From: Citrobacter enshiensis
GTDB lineage: Bacteria > Pseudomonadota > Gammaproteobacteria > Enterobacterales > Enterobacteriaceae
Assembly (NCBI RefSeq): GCF_029338175.1
Contig: NZ_CP119862.1
Span: 2,542,001-2,606,000, forward strand
Direction of reading: 5' to 3'
Length of the DNA: 64,000 bases
Shown: in pieces, positions 1-9,305 of the stretch
How positions within the stretch are numbered: position 1 is the stretch's first letter
Layout: each line of letters begins with the position of its first letter
Notes under the pieces: generated by a model
Databases searched by the model: none
The model's input: only the letters and a program-made list of their open reading frames with translations
Told to the model about the DNA's origin: nothing
Translations under genes and position numbers: made by a program

Positions 1-1
1 T

Positions 2-922
2 GAGCATTTTATGACGGCGTCTGCCAAGTATTGCGACATTCTTTTGCCGGACCTGATGCCCACCGAGCAAGAAGATCTCATTTCACACGAGTCCGCTGGC
101 AATATGGGTTACGTGATTCTGGGCCAACCTGCGACTCAGCGTAAGTTTGAACGTCGTCCTATCTACGAAATCCTTTCTGAGGTGGCAAAACGCCTCGGCC
201 CGGATGTCTGGCAAAAGTTCACTGAAGGTCGCTCACAGCATGAATGGGTCCAATATCTGCATGCTAAAACCAAAGAGCGCAATCCGGAAATGCCAGATTA
301 TGAAGAGATGAAAACCACCGGTATTTTCAAAAAGAAATCTCCGGAAGAGCACTACGTTGCCTTTCGTTCATTCCGTGAAGATCCCGTTTCGAACCCGCTG
401 AAAACGCCTTCAGGGAAAATAGAAATTTACTCCGAGCGACTGGCAACCATCGCTAACACCTGGGAATTAAAGGCCGATGAAATAGTGCATCCGCTTCCCG
501 CATACACCCCGGGGTTTGACGGATGGGAAGATCCTATTCGTAAAACGTACCCGTTACAGCTCACCGGATTCCATTACAAAGCGCGAACCCACTCCAGCTA
601 CGGCAACATTGACGTTTTACAGCAAGCGTGCCCGCAGGAAATCTGGATCAACCCGCTTGATGCCACACCTCGTGGAATCTCCAACGGTGATACCGTTCGC
701 GTATTTAACAATAACGGACAGATGCTTATTCCCGCTAAAGTGACACCCCGCATTCTGCCAGGTGTGACCGCCATGGGGCAAGGCGCATGGCTCAACGCGG
801 ATATGTTCGGCAACCAGGTCGACCACGGCGGTTCATTGAATATTCTGACATCTCACCGACCGTCGCCTCTTGCGAAGGGAAACCCTTCTCACAGTAACCT
901 CGTTCAGGTTGAAAAGGTCTAA
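2..922 (+). CDS. ynfF: YnfF/DmsA-type molybdopterin oxidoreductase, C-terminal part (partial at 5' end)
   Basis: The frame is open from the first base of the window, so only the last ~306 residues of a roughly 800-residue catalytic subunit are present. It belongs to the DMSO/selenate reductase branch of the bis-MGD molybdoenzymes, which act in the periplasm after Tat export and reduce S- or N-oxides or selenate during anaerobic respiration. The visible portion holds the end of the catalytic domain and the C-terminal molybdopterin-dinucleotide-binding domain (around GFHYKARTHSSYGNID and the NPLDATPRGISNGD segment). Ten bases separate it from the iron-sulfur subunit gene. Position next to ynfG suggests YnfF rather than YnfE or DmsA, but the N-terminal half that would help decide is outside the window. 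Confidence 0.85.
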   Translation, partial: EHFMTASAKYCDILLPDLMPTEQEDLISHESAGNMGYVILGQPATQRKFERRPIYEILSEVAKRLGPDVWQKFTEGRSQHEWVQYLHAKTKERNPEMPDYEEMKTTGIFKKKSPEEHYVAFRSFREDPVSNPLKTPSGKIEIYSERLATIANTWELKADEIVHPLPAYTPGFDGWEDPIRKTYPLQLTGFHYKARTHSSYGNIDVLQQACPQEIWINPLDATPRGISNGDTVRVFNNNGQMLIPAKVTPRILPGVTAMGQGAWLNADMFGNQVDHGGSLNILTSHRPSPLAKGNPSHSNLVQVEKV

Positions 923-932
923 GGAGTAACCG

Positions 933-1550
933 ATGACAACCCAGTATGGATTTTTTATTGATTCCAGCCGTTGCACCGGTTGCAAAACCTGCGAACTGGC
1001 CTGTAAAGACTACAAAGATTTAACCCCGGACGTCAGTTTCCGTCGCATTTACGAATATGCCGGCGGCGACTGGCAGCAAGATAACGGCGTATGGCACCAG
1101 AATGTCTTTGCCTATTATCTCTCCATCGCCTGCAACCACTGTGAAGATCCGGCCTGTACCAAGGTCTGCCCAAGCGGTGCGATGCATAAACGTGAAGACG
1201 GTTTTGTGGTGGTGAACGAAGATATCTGCATCGGTTGCCGTTATTGCCATATGGCCTGCCCGTACGGCGCGCCGCAATACAATGCCGCCAAAGGTCACAT
1301 GACCAAGTGCGATGGTTGTCACGACCGTGTCGCCGACGGTAAAAAGCCGATCTGCGTGGAGTCCTGTCCGCTGCGTGCGCTGGATTTCGGTCCCATTGAA
1401 GAGTTGCGTAAAAAACATGGCGATCTGGCCGCTGTCGCACCGTTACCGGGCGCGCATTTCACGAAGCCCAGTATTGTGATCAAACCTAACGCCAATAGCC
1501 GTCCGACCGGAGATACCACCGGTTATCTGGCAAATCCGAAGGAGGTGTAA
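933..1550 (+). CDS. ynfG: DmsB-like electron-transfer subunit YnfG (four [4Fe-4S])
   Basis: The 205-residue ferredoxin-like subunit carries electrons from the membrane anchor to the molybdoenzyme. Four cysteine clusters are visible: CTGCKTCELAC near the N-terminus, CNHCEDPACTKVCP, CIGCRYCHMACP and CDGCHD...CVESCP, the standard set for four cubane clusters in the DmsB/NrfC family. It is expected on the periplasmic side, co-exported with the Tat substrate since it has no signal of its own. It starts 10 bases after the catalytic gene with an AAGGAG-type ribosome site overlapping the preceding stop, and ends one base before ynfH, so the three genes form one operon. Length equals that of E. coli YnfG and DmsB. 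Confidence 0.95.
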   Translation: MTTQYGFFIDSSRCTGCKTCELACKDYKDLTPDVSFRRIYEYAGGDWQQDNGVWHQNVFAYYLSIACNHCEDPACTKVCPSGAMHKREDGFVVVNEDICIGCRYCHMACPYGAPQYNAAKGHMTKCDGCHDRVADGKKPICVESCPLRALDFGPIEELRKKHGDLAAVAPLPGAHFTKPSIVIKPNANSRPTGDTTGYLANPKEV

Positions 1551-1551
1551 G

Positions 1552-2409
1552 ATGGGAAGTGGATGGCATGAATGGCCGTTAGTGCTGTTTACAGTACTCG
1601 GGCAATGCGTCGTCGGCGCATTGATTGTGAGTGGACTGGGTTGGTTCGCTGTCAAAGATGATACAGCAGGCAGGCAGCGGATTGTCCGCAGCATGTTCTT
1701 TCTCTGGGTCATCATGGGCGTCGGTTTTCTGGCCTCAGTCATGCACCTGGGTTCACCGCTGCGAGCATTGAATTCGTTTGGTCGTGTAGGCACATCAGCG
1801 TTAAGCAATGAAATTGCTTCTGGTGCACTCTTTTTCGCGGTAGGCGGATTCTGGTGGCTGGTGGCAATTTTCGGTAAAATGCCGGAAGCCATGAGTAAAC
1901 TGTGGTTAATCGTCAGCATGGTGCTGGGTGTGGTGTTTGTCTGGGCGATGACTCGCGTCTACCAGATAGATACGGTGCCCACCTGGTATACTGGTTATAC
2001 GACGCTGGCCTTTTTCCTGACGGCGTTCCTGAGCGGCCCCTTATTCGCCGTACTTCTGTTACGCTCTGCGCGGGTGAGCTTCAACAGTACCCCCTTTGCA
2101 GGTATTAGCATGTTGGCACTGTTAGCAAGTGTTGTCGTCATCATACAGCAGGGAGTATCGCTGGCGGGCATACACAGTTCAGTACAACACGCCAGTGCAT
2201 TGGTCGGAAACTATGGCGGTTGGCAGGTGTGCCGCATGATATTCCTTGTGGCGGGTCTGGGCTGCTGGATATGCCCTACTGTCCGGCGTAAAGAGCCGCA
2301 TATTGCCGGATTGCTGCTCGGATTACTCCTTGTGCTTGGCGGCGAAATAATCGGGCGCGGTCTCTTTTATGGTCTGCATATGACGGTCGGTATGGCGGTT
2401 GCGGGCTAA
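1552..2409 (+). CDS. ynfH: DmsC-like membrane anchor YnfH
   Basis: The 285-residue hydrophobic protein has about eight predicted membrane-spanning segments and is the quinol-oxidising anchor of the YnfFGH complex. It starts MGSGWHEWPLVLFT, typical of DmsC-family anchors whose first residues lie at the periplasmic face. It follows ynfG with a one-base gap, and an AAGGAGGTG ribosome site sits at the end of ynfG. No haem-binding pattern is expected in this family; electrons pass from menaquinol directly to the iron-sulfur subunit. The family is known to be less conserved than its partners, so naming rests on operon position as well as sequence. Confidence 0.92.
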   Translation: MGSGWHEWPLVLFTVLGQCVVGALIVSGLGWFAVKDDTAGRQRIVRSMFFLWVIMGVGFLASVMHLGSPLRALNSFGRVGTSALSNEIASGALFFAVGGFWWLVAIFGKMPEAMSKLWLIVSMVLGVVFVWAMTRVYQIDTVPTWYTGYTTLAFFLTAFLSGPLFAVLLLRSARVSFNSTPFAGISMLALLASVVVIIQQGVSLAGIHSSVQHASALVGNYGGWQVCRMIFLVAGLGCWICPTVRRKEPHIAGLLLGLLLVLGGEIIGRGLFYGLHMTVGMAVAG

Positions 2410-2451
2410 TAAACTCGTGCGGAGAAATCCGCACCTTTTAGGATGTATTGC

Positions 2452-3066
2452 ATGACCTCATTTTCACAACGTAACGAGTACTCGATGGCGGCGCGCGTGC
2501 TTGGTGCCCTGTTTTACTACGCGCCAGACAGTGCTGAAGCCACCCCATTGGTCCACGCATTAACCACCGAAGGCTGGCAGAAACAGTGGCCGCTTGCGCA
2601 GACGCTGTTAACGCCGCTGGTGGCTACCTTTCAGGCTGAGTGCGATGAATCGCTGTCTGAGGCCTGGCAGCGGTTGTTCGTTGGCCCGTGGGCGTTACCT
2701 TCACCGCCCTGGGGATCCGTCTGGTTAGACAGAGAAAGCGTGCTCTTCGGCGACTCCACACTGGCGTTACGCCAGTGGATGCGAGACAACGGCATCCAGT
2801 TTGAGATGCAGCAAAATGAACCCGAAGATCATTTTGGTTCTCTTCTGCTTCTGGCTGCATGGCTCGCAGAGAATGACCGCCACACAGAATGCGAACAGCT
2901 TCTGGCCTGGCATCTGCTTCCCTGGTCGAGCCGTTTTCTGGAAGTTTTCATTGAGAATGCCAACCATCCATTTTACCAGGCACTCGGCGAACTGGCGCGG
3001 CAAACGCTTGCCAGTTGGCAGTCACAGTTGTTAATTCCCGTCGCGGTGAAACCGCTGTTCCGCTAA
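2452..3066 (+). CDS. dmsD: Tat proofreading chaperone DmsD
   Basis: The 204-residue all-helical redox enzyme maturation protein binds the twin-arginine signal peptide of DmsA/YnfE/YnfF-type precursors in the cytoplasm until the molybdenum cofactor is loaded. Conserved blocks are obvious, including the FVGPWALPSPPWGSVWLDRESVLFG region and the QNEPEDHFG stretch of the signal-peptide pocket. An upstream in-frame ATG exists at 2443, but AGGA at 2440-2443 is correctly spaced for the ATG at 2452, and that start gives the E. coli length. It is the last gene of the ynf operon and is followed by a strong inverted repeat. Confidence 0.95.
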   Translation: MTSFSQRNEYSMAARVLGALFYYAPDSAEATPLVHALTTEGWQKQWPLAQTLLTPLVATFQAECDESLSEAWQRLFVGPWALPSPPWGSVWLDRESVLFGDSTLALRQWMRDNGIQFEMQQNEPEDHFGSLLLLAAWLAENDRHTECEQLLAWHLLPWSSRFLEVFIENANHPFYQALGELARQTLASWQSQLLIPVAVKPLFR

Positions 3067-3078
3067 GATTACAAGCGT

Positions 3079-3119
3079 CGTTAACGTTTATCGACTCGAT
3101 GGGTCGGTAAGCGTTAACG
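3079..3119 (+). terminator. Long inverted repeat after dmsD, likely ynf operon terminator
   Basis: A 17-base arm at 3079-3095 pairs with 3103-3119 around a 7-base loop, with only two G-U style mismatches; each arm contains GTTAAC. A short TTCT follows. It lies 12 bases after the dmsD stop and about 100 bases before clcB, so an intrinsic terminator is the simplest reading, although the U-tract is weak. Confidence 0.6.
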
Positions 3120-3218
3120 TTCTCCGCTAACCACGGCAATCGACACGAACGGTTTTGCTTCTTTTCGCATTTCACCGCAAACTACCGTTATCAAAATCAC
3201 ATCACACTGCGATTATTC

Positions 3219-4508
3219 ATGCATCGTTTACATGCTTACCCCGATCTTCGCACCCTGTTTCGCCGTTTATGGCTCGCCGCATCAATGGGAATTTTTGCCG
3301 CGCTAGCGGTGAGCGGATTTCGCTATGCGATGCTGCTCCTCGAAGAGATATTGTTGAGTAATGACACCGGGAGTCTGGTCAATGCCGCAGCCGGTCTTTC
3401 ACCGCTAAGGCGTTTACTCACCCCCGCCCTCGGTGGGTTCGTTGCCGGAGCCCTGCTGTGGGGCTGGCAAAAAATGAATCAACAACGCCCGCATGCGCCT
3501 ACCGATTACATGGAAGCCCTGCAGACGGATGACCCCTTTGATTACCGTTCCAGCCTGGTGAAATCGCTGGCGTCGTTGTTGGTGGTTGCCACGGGGAGCG
3601 CCATTGGGCGTGAAGGTGCCATGGTGCTGCTGGCCGCGCTGGCCGCCTCCGCTTTTGCACAACGTTTTGCGCCCCGTGATGAATGGAAACTCTGGATTGC
3701 CTGCGGAGCCGCAGCGGGTATGGCGAGCGCTTATCATGCACCGCTGGCCGGTAGTCTGTTCATTGCAGAGGTCCTCTTCGGCACATTAATGCTGGCGTCA
3801 CTGGGACCGGTCGTGATCTCCGCCGTTGTCGCGTTACTAACGACCCATGCACTCAACGACAACAGCGCGCTGCTCTACACGGTTCACCTGTCCCTCGACC
3901 TGCATGTGCGGGAATACGCGCTGATTATCAGCATGGGGCTGGTCGCCGGTCTCTGCGGCCCGTTGCTGATGTGGTCAATGACGGCGACTCACAACGTTTT
4001 TTTACGGCTTCAGCTAGCGCCACCCTGGCAACTGGCGTTGGGGGGCCTGGCGGTCGGATTACTTTCCCTGTTGACGCCAGCGGTATGGGGAAATGGCTAT
4101 AGCGTGGTGCAGTCCTTTTTGTTATCCCCGCCGCTGCTTTCCGTGATTGCCGGGATCTTCATCTGTAAATTGCTGGCCGTGCTTGCCAGTAGCGGTTCCG
4201 GCGCACCTGGCGGCGTGTTTACACCCACCCTGTTCGTCGGCCTGTCTGTTGGTATGCTGTTTGGCCGTCTGTGGGGGATCTGGCTTCCGGGTCCGGATGA
4301 AATAGCGATTCTGCTGGGATTAACGGGAATGGCAACGCTACTGGCAGCCACCACGCATGCGCCGATAATGTCTACGCTGATGATTTGTGAAATGACCGGG
4401 GAATATCGTTTACTCCCCGGACTGCTGATGGCTTGCGTGATCGCGTCGGTATTATCGCGAACGTTACGCCACGACTCTATCTACCGACAGCACGCTGCCA
4501 AGCATTGA
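3219..4508 (+). CDS. clcB: Voltage-gated chloride channel family protein ClcB
   Basis: The 429-residue ClC-family chloride transporter of the inner membrane, with ClcA, supports extreme acid resistance in E. coli. The selectivity signatures are visible: GSAIGREGA (gating glutamate in GREG), the GSGAPGGVF(T)P block of the GxFxP type, and many hydrophobic helices throughout. It has no C-terminal CBS domains, as expected for enteric ClcB. The chosen ATG lacks a clear Shine-Dalgarno; an internal start near the [12 protein letters not shown] segment is possible and would shorten the protein by about 20 residues. Its 3' end overlaps the convergent bioD2 gene by 45 bases. Confidence 0.93.
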   Translation: MHRLHAYPDLRTLFRRLWLAASMGIFAALAVSGFRYAMLLLEEILLSNDTGSLVNAAAGLSPLRRLLTPALGGFVAGALLWGWQKMNQQRPHAPTDYMEALQTDDPFDYRSSLVKSLASLLVVATGSAIGREGAMVLLAALAASAFAQRFAPRDEWKLWIACGAAAGMASAYHAPLAGSLFIAEVLFGTLMLASLGPVVISAVVALLTTHALNDNSALLYTVHLSLDLHVREYALIISMGLVAGLCGPLLMWSMTATHNVFLRLQLAPPWQLALGGLAVGLLSLLTPAVWGNGYSVVQSFLLSPPLLSVIAGIFICKLLAVLASSGSGAPGGVFTPTLFVGLSVGMLFGRLWGIWLPGPDEIAILLGLTGMATLLAATTHAPIMSTLMICEMTGEYRLLPGLLMACVIASVLSRTLRHDSIYRQHAAKH

Positions 4509-5159
4509 CATGCGGATGTACTGCCCGAGTTCACGTTGCTCTGCACGAGGAAGATACGGCAGTTCACCGATCAAAGGTGCAGGGATTTTTTTACCCAGCA
4601 CATCAATGATCCCTGCATAATGTGCAAGACCTGGGTTGATACGGTTTGCAACCCACCCCATCAAAGGCAGTCCATCATTGGCAATGGCCTGCGCCGTCAA
4701 CAGCGCATGATTGATGCAGCCTTCCTGGATCCCCACCACCATCAGTACCGGGAGTTGCTCCTGCACGACCCACTCGGATAATGGGCGAAGGTCATTCATC
4801 AGACTCCGCCACCCGCCAGTGCCTTCTACAACGACGTGGTCCACCTTTTCACTCAGACTCGCCAGACCGTTGGACAGCAAGGTGTAATTGATGGGACCAC
4901 TGTGCGCCACGCTACTTTCATCTTCGCTTAACGCAATAGGGTTGATGGCCTCATAAGGCAATTCAAGAGAAGAGACACTCTGCAGCACCAGCGCATCTTT
5001 GTTGCGCAACCCTTCGGGTGTCTCTTTGCTTCCTTTGGCGACAGGTTTGTAACCCGCGACAGTTTTACCCCCTGACGCTAACGCTTGTAGTAATGCGCGG
5101 GAAACCACTGTCTTCCCAACAGAAGTGTCTGTACCTGTAATAAAGAAACGCTTCAGCAT
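4464..5159 (-). CDS. bioD2: Dethiobiotin synthetase-like protein BioD2 (YnfK)
   Basis: The 231-residue P-loop ATPase of the dethiobiotin synthetase family would close the ureido ring of dethiobiotin from diaminopelargonate, CO2 and ATP. The Walker A-like GTDTSVGKT is at residues 8-16 and the VVEGTGGW motif follows in the middle. Four codons further upstream a GTG is in frame, but GGAG of that codon context is itself the ribosome site for the ATG at 5159, which gives the E. coli YnfK length. It is a paralogue of the bioD gene in the biotin operon; its physiological contribution in E. coli is minor or conditional. Confidence 0.93.
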   Translation of the reverse strand: MLKRFFITGTDTSVGKTVVSRALLQALASGGKTVAGYKPVAKGSKETPEGLRNKDALVLQSVSSLELPYEAINPIALSEDESSVAHSGPINYTLLSNGLASLSEKVDHVVVEGTGGWRSLMNDLRPLSEWVVQEQLPVLMVVGIQEGCINHALLTAQAIANDGLPLMGWVANRINPGLAHYAGIIDVLGKKIPAPLIGELPYLPRAEQRELGQYIRMSMLGSVLSVDRVVA

Positions 5160-5284
5160 CACTAACTCCACCGTTATGCTTCAAAAATATAAGCCAGGAA
5201 AATAATACAGTGGAGAAAGTCTAAGGTATGACAAGGGGGATCGGCTTGAGATAGCGCAATTTTTCTTACGACAGTGAAAAAATG

Positions 5285-6505
5285 TTAACCCTGTAATAGA
5301 CGAATCAACAAAGAGCCGTTATACATCGCGTCTTTTACCAGCGCCGCGCCCGCCATCGTTCCCTGATTTGAAAACTGCGTGCTCTCCACGACAATGTTCT
5401 TACTGTAGGCCGGGAGCGCTTGCTGGCGAATGCTGTCGGCAATGGCGGGGAAAAGAATATCCGCCGCTTTGCTTAATGGAGAACCGATCAGGATTTTTTG
5501 CGGGTTAAATAAATTCACCATGATGGCCAGAATACGCCCCACATGGCTTCCGACGCCGCTGATGATGTCCTTCGCCAGTAAATCCCCTTCGAGGGCGGCC
5601 TGACACAGCGAATCCACCGTTAATGGCTGACCGTGTAGCGTAGAACTCATCGACTGATTGAGTCGTAATTGCGCCAGTTCGAGGACGCTGTCCACGCTGG
5701 CAATGGTTTCCAGACAGCCGTGATTACCGCAATAGCAGCGTTTACCGTAGGGATCCACCTGCGTATGACCGATCTCAACCAGGCTACTGCTCCCCGCATG
5801 CAGCAAATGACCATCGGTGATGACGCCCGCCCCCACGTTGTGATCAATCACCACCTGAATAACATCGCGCGCGCCGCGTGATGCGCCGAACAGCGCCTCG
5901 GCCATCGTCCATGCGCTGATATCATGCTGAATATAGACCGGTACACCGGTATGTTGCGCCAGCGTTTCACCCAGCGCCATCTCTTTGACGTCATCATAAA
6001 ATGGCATACGGTGGACGATGCCATTCTCAGTATCAATAATGCCTGGCATGGTGACGGCGATAGAGGTTAACCGCTCAAGTTGCTGTTGATGGCGGATAAA
6101 AAACTGATCGACCAGCGTGATGATACGATCAAGCAGCGGGATGTCGGCGATAAGGGGAAGTTCAAGACACTCCTCCACAACCAGTTTGCTGCTCAGGTCG
6201 CGCAAGGCGAGGAAAATCTCACCGCGGCTGATGCGGATAGACAAGTAGTGCCAGGCTTCGGTTTCCACCATCAGCCCAACAGCAGGACGACCACGGCTAC
6301 CCGCTTCTTTGATCTCCAGCTCCTGCACTAAATGCGCTTCCAGCATTTCGCGGACAATTTTTGTAATACTGGCAGGCGCCAATTGTGCCAGGCGTGAAAG
6401 ATCAATACGCGATACCGGCCCCAGCTGATCAATCAGGCGATATACCGCGCCTGCGTTGGTCTGCTTGATTTGATCGATATGCCCAGGCTGACTATCAGCA
6501 ACCAC
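5285..6505 (-). CDS. mlc: Glucose-sensing transcriptional repressor Mlc
   Basis: The 406-residue ROK-family repressor has an N-terminal winged helix-turn-helix (around LSRLAQLAPASITKIV), a ROK sugar-kinase-like body, and the zinc site GHTQVDPYGKRCYCGNHGC. In E. coli it represses ptsG, manXYZ, malT and its own gene and is titrated to the membrane by dephosphorylated EIICB-Glc. The start is GTG at 6505 with GGGAG seven bases upstream; the GTG start and 406-residue length agree with E. coli. It shares the strand with ynfL, 128 bases upstream. It links sugar supply to the mannose and maltose-type genes found later in this window (manA, malX). Confidence 0.97.
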   Translation of the reverse strand: MVADSQPGHIDQIKQTNAGAVYRLIDQLGPVSRIDLSRLAQLAPASITKIVREMLEAHLVQELEIKEAGSRGRPAVGLMVETEAWHYLSIRISRGEIFLALRDLSSKLVVEECLELPLIADIPLLDRIITLVDQFFIRHQQQLERLTSIAVTMPGIIDTENGIVHRMPFYDDVKEMALGETLAQHTGVPVYIQHDISAWTMAEALFGASRGARDVIQVVIDHNVGAGVITDGHLLHAGSSSLVEIGHTQVDPYGKRCYCGNHGCLETIASVDSVLELAQLRLNQSMSSTLHGQPLTVDSLCQAALEGDLLAKDIISGVGSHVGRILAIMVNLFNPQKILIGSPLSKAADILFPAIADSIRQQALPAYSKNIVVESTQFSNQGTMAGAALVKDAMYNGSLLIRLLQG

Positions 6506-6633
6506 CTCTGACTCCCTTTATTTTCGCGCTCCGAAATAATCTGTAGGCTATGGTGAAGGACTTCAACACTTGTCGTCAAATTTTTGCGTAGCCGTGTGAT
6601 TTACCGCACATTTTCACTGCTTTTTAAACTAAA

Positions 6634-7533
6634 TTAAGCACGACTTACTGCGGATAACAACTGATGGCGAAACCGCTGCGCGGCGTGACTTTGTTCATGG
6701 TGTTTCGGCCAGACCAGCCACATTTCCGAAACAGCATCGGCTTCAGCGATCGGTATCCAGCACATTTCATCAATCTTCACGCGTTGAAAGGAGGCAGGCA
6801 GAATCGAAACGCCCAGCCCCGCCGCCACCAGCCCAATGATGGTCATCGCCTCCCCAACCTCCTGGGTAATAACCGGCGTCAGGTTATAGCGCCGCATCAG
6901 CCCGAGGATATCGTCATACAGCCCCGTCCCGACGTGAGGATCAAAAAAGACAAACGGTTCCTTCGCCAACTCGACCAGGGTCACCACCGGCTTTTGCGCC
7001 AGTCTGTGCTCGCGAGGGATCATCGCCATCAACGGCTCGTGCAGTATCACTTCCCGGTTCAGCGTATCCGGAAGCAGTGTATTGCGCAGCAATCCCATAT
7101 CCAGCGCCCCCTCGCTCAACGGTGCAATCTGTTCACGGGTATTCATTTCGCGGGTCTGCATATGTACATCAGGAAAATCCTGACGAAACCCGGAAAGGGT
7201 ATCGGAGACCGCTTTAATAAAGGGCGCCGAGGAGGTGAAACCGATGCGTAATTCCCCCGCCTCTCCCTGATGCAGGCGTTCCGCCCGCGCTGCGGCCTCA
7301 TTGACCAACCCCAAAATTTGCCGACTGTCGGCCAAAAACTGCCTCCCGGCGGCCGTCAGCGCCACGCTGCGATTGGTTCGCGCCAACAGTCGCGCCCCAA
7401 CCTGCTGCTCAAGGATCTGAATCTGTTGGCTCAGCGGTGGTTGAGAAATATTAAGACGCGCGGCGGCGCGACCAAAATGCAGTTCTTCCGCAACCGCCAC
7501 AAAATAGCGTAAGTGACGCAGCTCAATATTCAT
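6634..7533 (-). CDS. ynfL: LysR-family transcriptional regulator YnfL
   Basis: The 299-residue LTTR has an N-terminal helix-turn-helix (residues about 18-40, HFGRAAARLNISQPPLSQQI) and a C-terminal periplasmic-binding-like effector domain. It is divergent from the MFS gene ynfM, with a 218-base AT-rich gap between them, an arrangement in which LysR proteins commonly control the adjacent transporter. No ligand is established for YnfL to my knowledge. It is about two residues longer than the E. coli protein at the C-terminus. Confidence 0.95.
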   Translation of the reverse strand: MNIELRHLRYFVAVAEELHFGRAAARLNISQPPLSQQIQILEQQVGARLLARTNRSVALTAAGRQFLADSRQILGLVNEAAARAERLHQGEAGELRIGFTSSAPFIKAVSDTLSGFRQDFPDVHMQTREMNTREQIAPLSEGALDMGLLRNTLLPDTLNREVILHEPLMAMIPREHRLAQKPVVTLVELAKEPFVFFDPHVGTGLYDDILGLMRRYNLTPVITQEVGEAMTIIGLVAAGLGVSILPASFQRVKIDEMCWIPIAEADAVSEMWLVWPKHHEQSHAAQRFRHQLLSAVSRA

Positions 7534-7751
7534 ATTTTAAAAGTATTATTTGAGATTATTAATATATTAGACAGAATATTTTGATTTTCCTACTCTTAAG
7601 TCTGATTCTTCAGCCGCTTTGTTGTAGCCCGTCGGGATAGGGGATGGACACGTTCCCAGGCCCGAATGGCGCGAAAAAAGCTTAATGAGTCAGTTTTTCA
7701 GGTGGTCATACCCGTCACCTAAACTACGGGGATGCTAAGCAAGGATTTCAC

Positions 7752-9005
7752 GTGAGCCGTACTACTATTGTCGATACCGCCCCGGCAAGCGATATTGATG
7801 AACCGATTATTTCCCAGCCGAATCAATTTATAAAACGCGGCACCTCCCCGTTTATGCGCGTCACACTGGCGCTTTTTTCTGCCGGACTGGCGACATTCGC
7901 CCTGCTCTATTGCGTACAGCCGATTTTGCCTGTGCTGTCCCATGAGTTTGGCGTATCGCCAGCCAGTAGCAGTATCTCTCTTTCCATCTCGACCGGAATG
8001 CTGGCCATCGGTTTACTGTTTACCGGCCCGCTTTCCGATGCCATCGGCCGCAAACCGGTGATGGTGACCGCACTGCTTCTCGCCTCCTGTTGTACGTTAC
8101 TGTCAACCATGATGACCAGCTGGCACGGCATTCTGATCATGCGAGCATTGATCGGGTTGTCGTTGAGCGGCGTTGCGGCGGTGGGAATGACCTATTTGAG
8201 CGAAGAAATTCACCCCAGTTTTGTGGCGTTCTCTATGGGGTTGTACATTAGTGGCAACTCCATTGGCGGTATGAGCGGACGCTTGATCAGCGGAGTCATT
8301 ACGGATTTTTTCAACTGGCGAATTGCGCTGGCGGCAATAGGTTGTTTTGCGCTCGCCTCGGCATTAATGTTCTGGAAAATATTACCGGAATCCCGTCATT
8401 TCCGTCCCACCTCGCTACGGCCTAAAACGCTGTTCATCAACTTTCGTCTGCACTGGCGTGACCGGGGTTTGCCGTTACTGTTCGCCGAAGGCTTTTTGTT
8501 GATGGGGTCATTCGTCACACTGTTTAACTACATCGGCTACCGGTTGATGCTCTCCCCCTGGGAGCTGAGTCAGGCCGTTGTAGGGCTGCTCTCCGTTGCT
8601 TACCTCACGGGGACCTGGAGCTCGCCAAAAGCCGGAGCCATGACCACTCGCTATGGCCGCGGTCCGGTGATGCTGTTTTCGACGGGTGTGATGCTGGTTG
8701 GTCTGCTAATGACGCTGTTCAGCGCTTTATGGCTGATCTTTGCCGGTATGCTGCTTTTTTCTGCCGGTTTTTTTGCCGCGCACTCTGTCGCGAGCAGTTG
8801 GATTGGCCCTCGCGCGCGGCGGGCAAAAGGCCAGGCATCATCGCTTTATCTTTTTAGCTATTACGTAGGATCCAGTATTGCCGGGACACTCGGCGGCATA
8901 TTCTGGCATAACTATGGCTGGAATGGCGTTGGCGGGTTTATTGCGCTGATGCTGGTGCTGGCGATACTGGTCGGCGCACGCTTACATCATCGACTACACG
9001 TCTGA
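7752..9005 (+). CDS. ynfM: MFS transporter YnfM
   Basis: The 417-residue major facilitator protein of the inner membrane has about twelve transmembrane segments after a ~35-residue hydrophilic N-terminus. The MFS signature between helices 2 and 3 is visible as GPLSDAIGRKPVM. The start is GTG at 7752, preceded by AAGGA at 7741-7745. The family is related to drug-efflux and arabinose-type exporters; the E. coli protein has been reported as an inner membrane exporter of uncertain substrate. Divergent ynfL is the probable regulator. Confidence 0.95.
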   Translation: MSRTTIVDTAPASDIDEPIISQPNQFIKRGTSPFMRVTLALFSAGLATFALLYCVQPILPVLSHEFGVSPASSSISLSISTGMLAIGLLFTGPLSDAIGRKPVMVTALLLASCCTLLSTMMTSWHGILIMRALIGLSLSGVAAVGMTYLSEEIHPSFVAFSMGLYISGNSIGGMSGRLISGVITDFFNWRIALAAIGCFALASALMFWKILPESRHFRPTSLRPKTLFINFRLHWRDRGLPLLFAEGFLLMGSFVTLFNYIGYRLMLSPWELSQAVVGLLSVAYLTGTWSSPKAGAMTTRYGRGPVMLFSTGVMLVGLLMTLFSALWLIFAGMLLFSAGFFAAHSVASSWIGPRARRAKGQASSLYLFSYYVGSSIAGTLGGIFWHNYGWNGVGGFIALMLVLAILVGARLHHRLHV

Positions 9006-9015
9006 AGAAAAGAAC

Positions 9016-9053
9016 CCCGGACATCACGCTCTGTGTAAAACGTCATGCCCGGG
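9016..9053. terminator. Imperfect inverted repeat with U-rich flank on both strands
   Basis: CCCGGACATCACG at 9016-9028 pairs with CGTCATGCCCGGG at 9041-9053 with two mismatches. The + strand continues TATTCTT and the - strand continues into a T-rich run (complement of 9003-9014). This fits a bidirectional terminator shared by ynfM and the small reverse-strand reading frame at 9082-9174. Confidence 0.55.
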
Positions 9054-9081
9054 TATTCTTCCCATCTCGACCGACAACCGG

Positions 9082-9174
9082 CTACCACATTCCCAGGATG
9101 GAGGATGCCCCCACCATTTCCCTGACGGCGTCCAGTGCCAGAAGAACAAATACAACCCAAATGATCGGATTCAT
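9082..9174 (-). CDS. Putative 30-residue single-span membrane protein
   Basis: A short reading frame beginning MNPIIWVVFVLLALDAVREM and ending at a TAG encodes 30 residues. Residues 3-14 are strongly hydrophobic and could span or anchor in the membrane, followed by an amphipathic tail ending LGMW. It occupies the gap between ynfM and the M32 peptidase, convergent to ynfM, with a terminator-like hairpin just downstream on its strand. No strong Shine-Dalgarno is visible. I do not recognise the product by name; small hydrophobic proteins of this size are common and often unannotated in enterics. Chance occurrence of a frame this short is possible, but its composition is typical of a membrane peptide. 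Confidence 0.5.
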   Translation of the reverse strand: MNPIIWVVFVLLALDAVREMVGASSILGMW

Positions 9175-9305
9175 AATGCTGTGCGCGTTTGTTTTTATTT
9201 TCGAGGGGCGATTTTACCGCTCCGCAGACTAAAAAAAGGTACCGGTCAGCAAAACACCCTATTATGGTGGGAGTCATGACCTGCACAATCCGCCGAAGAG
9301 GATAC

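Noticed and set aside
9189-9305. Upstream extension of the M32 peptidase
   Set aside because: The extra 39 residues are not family-like, and a well-spaced ribosome site lies before the ATG at 9306.
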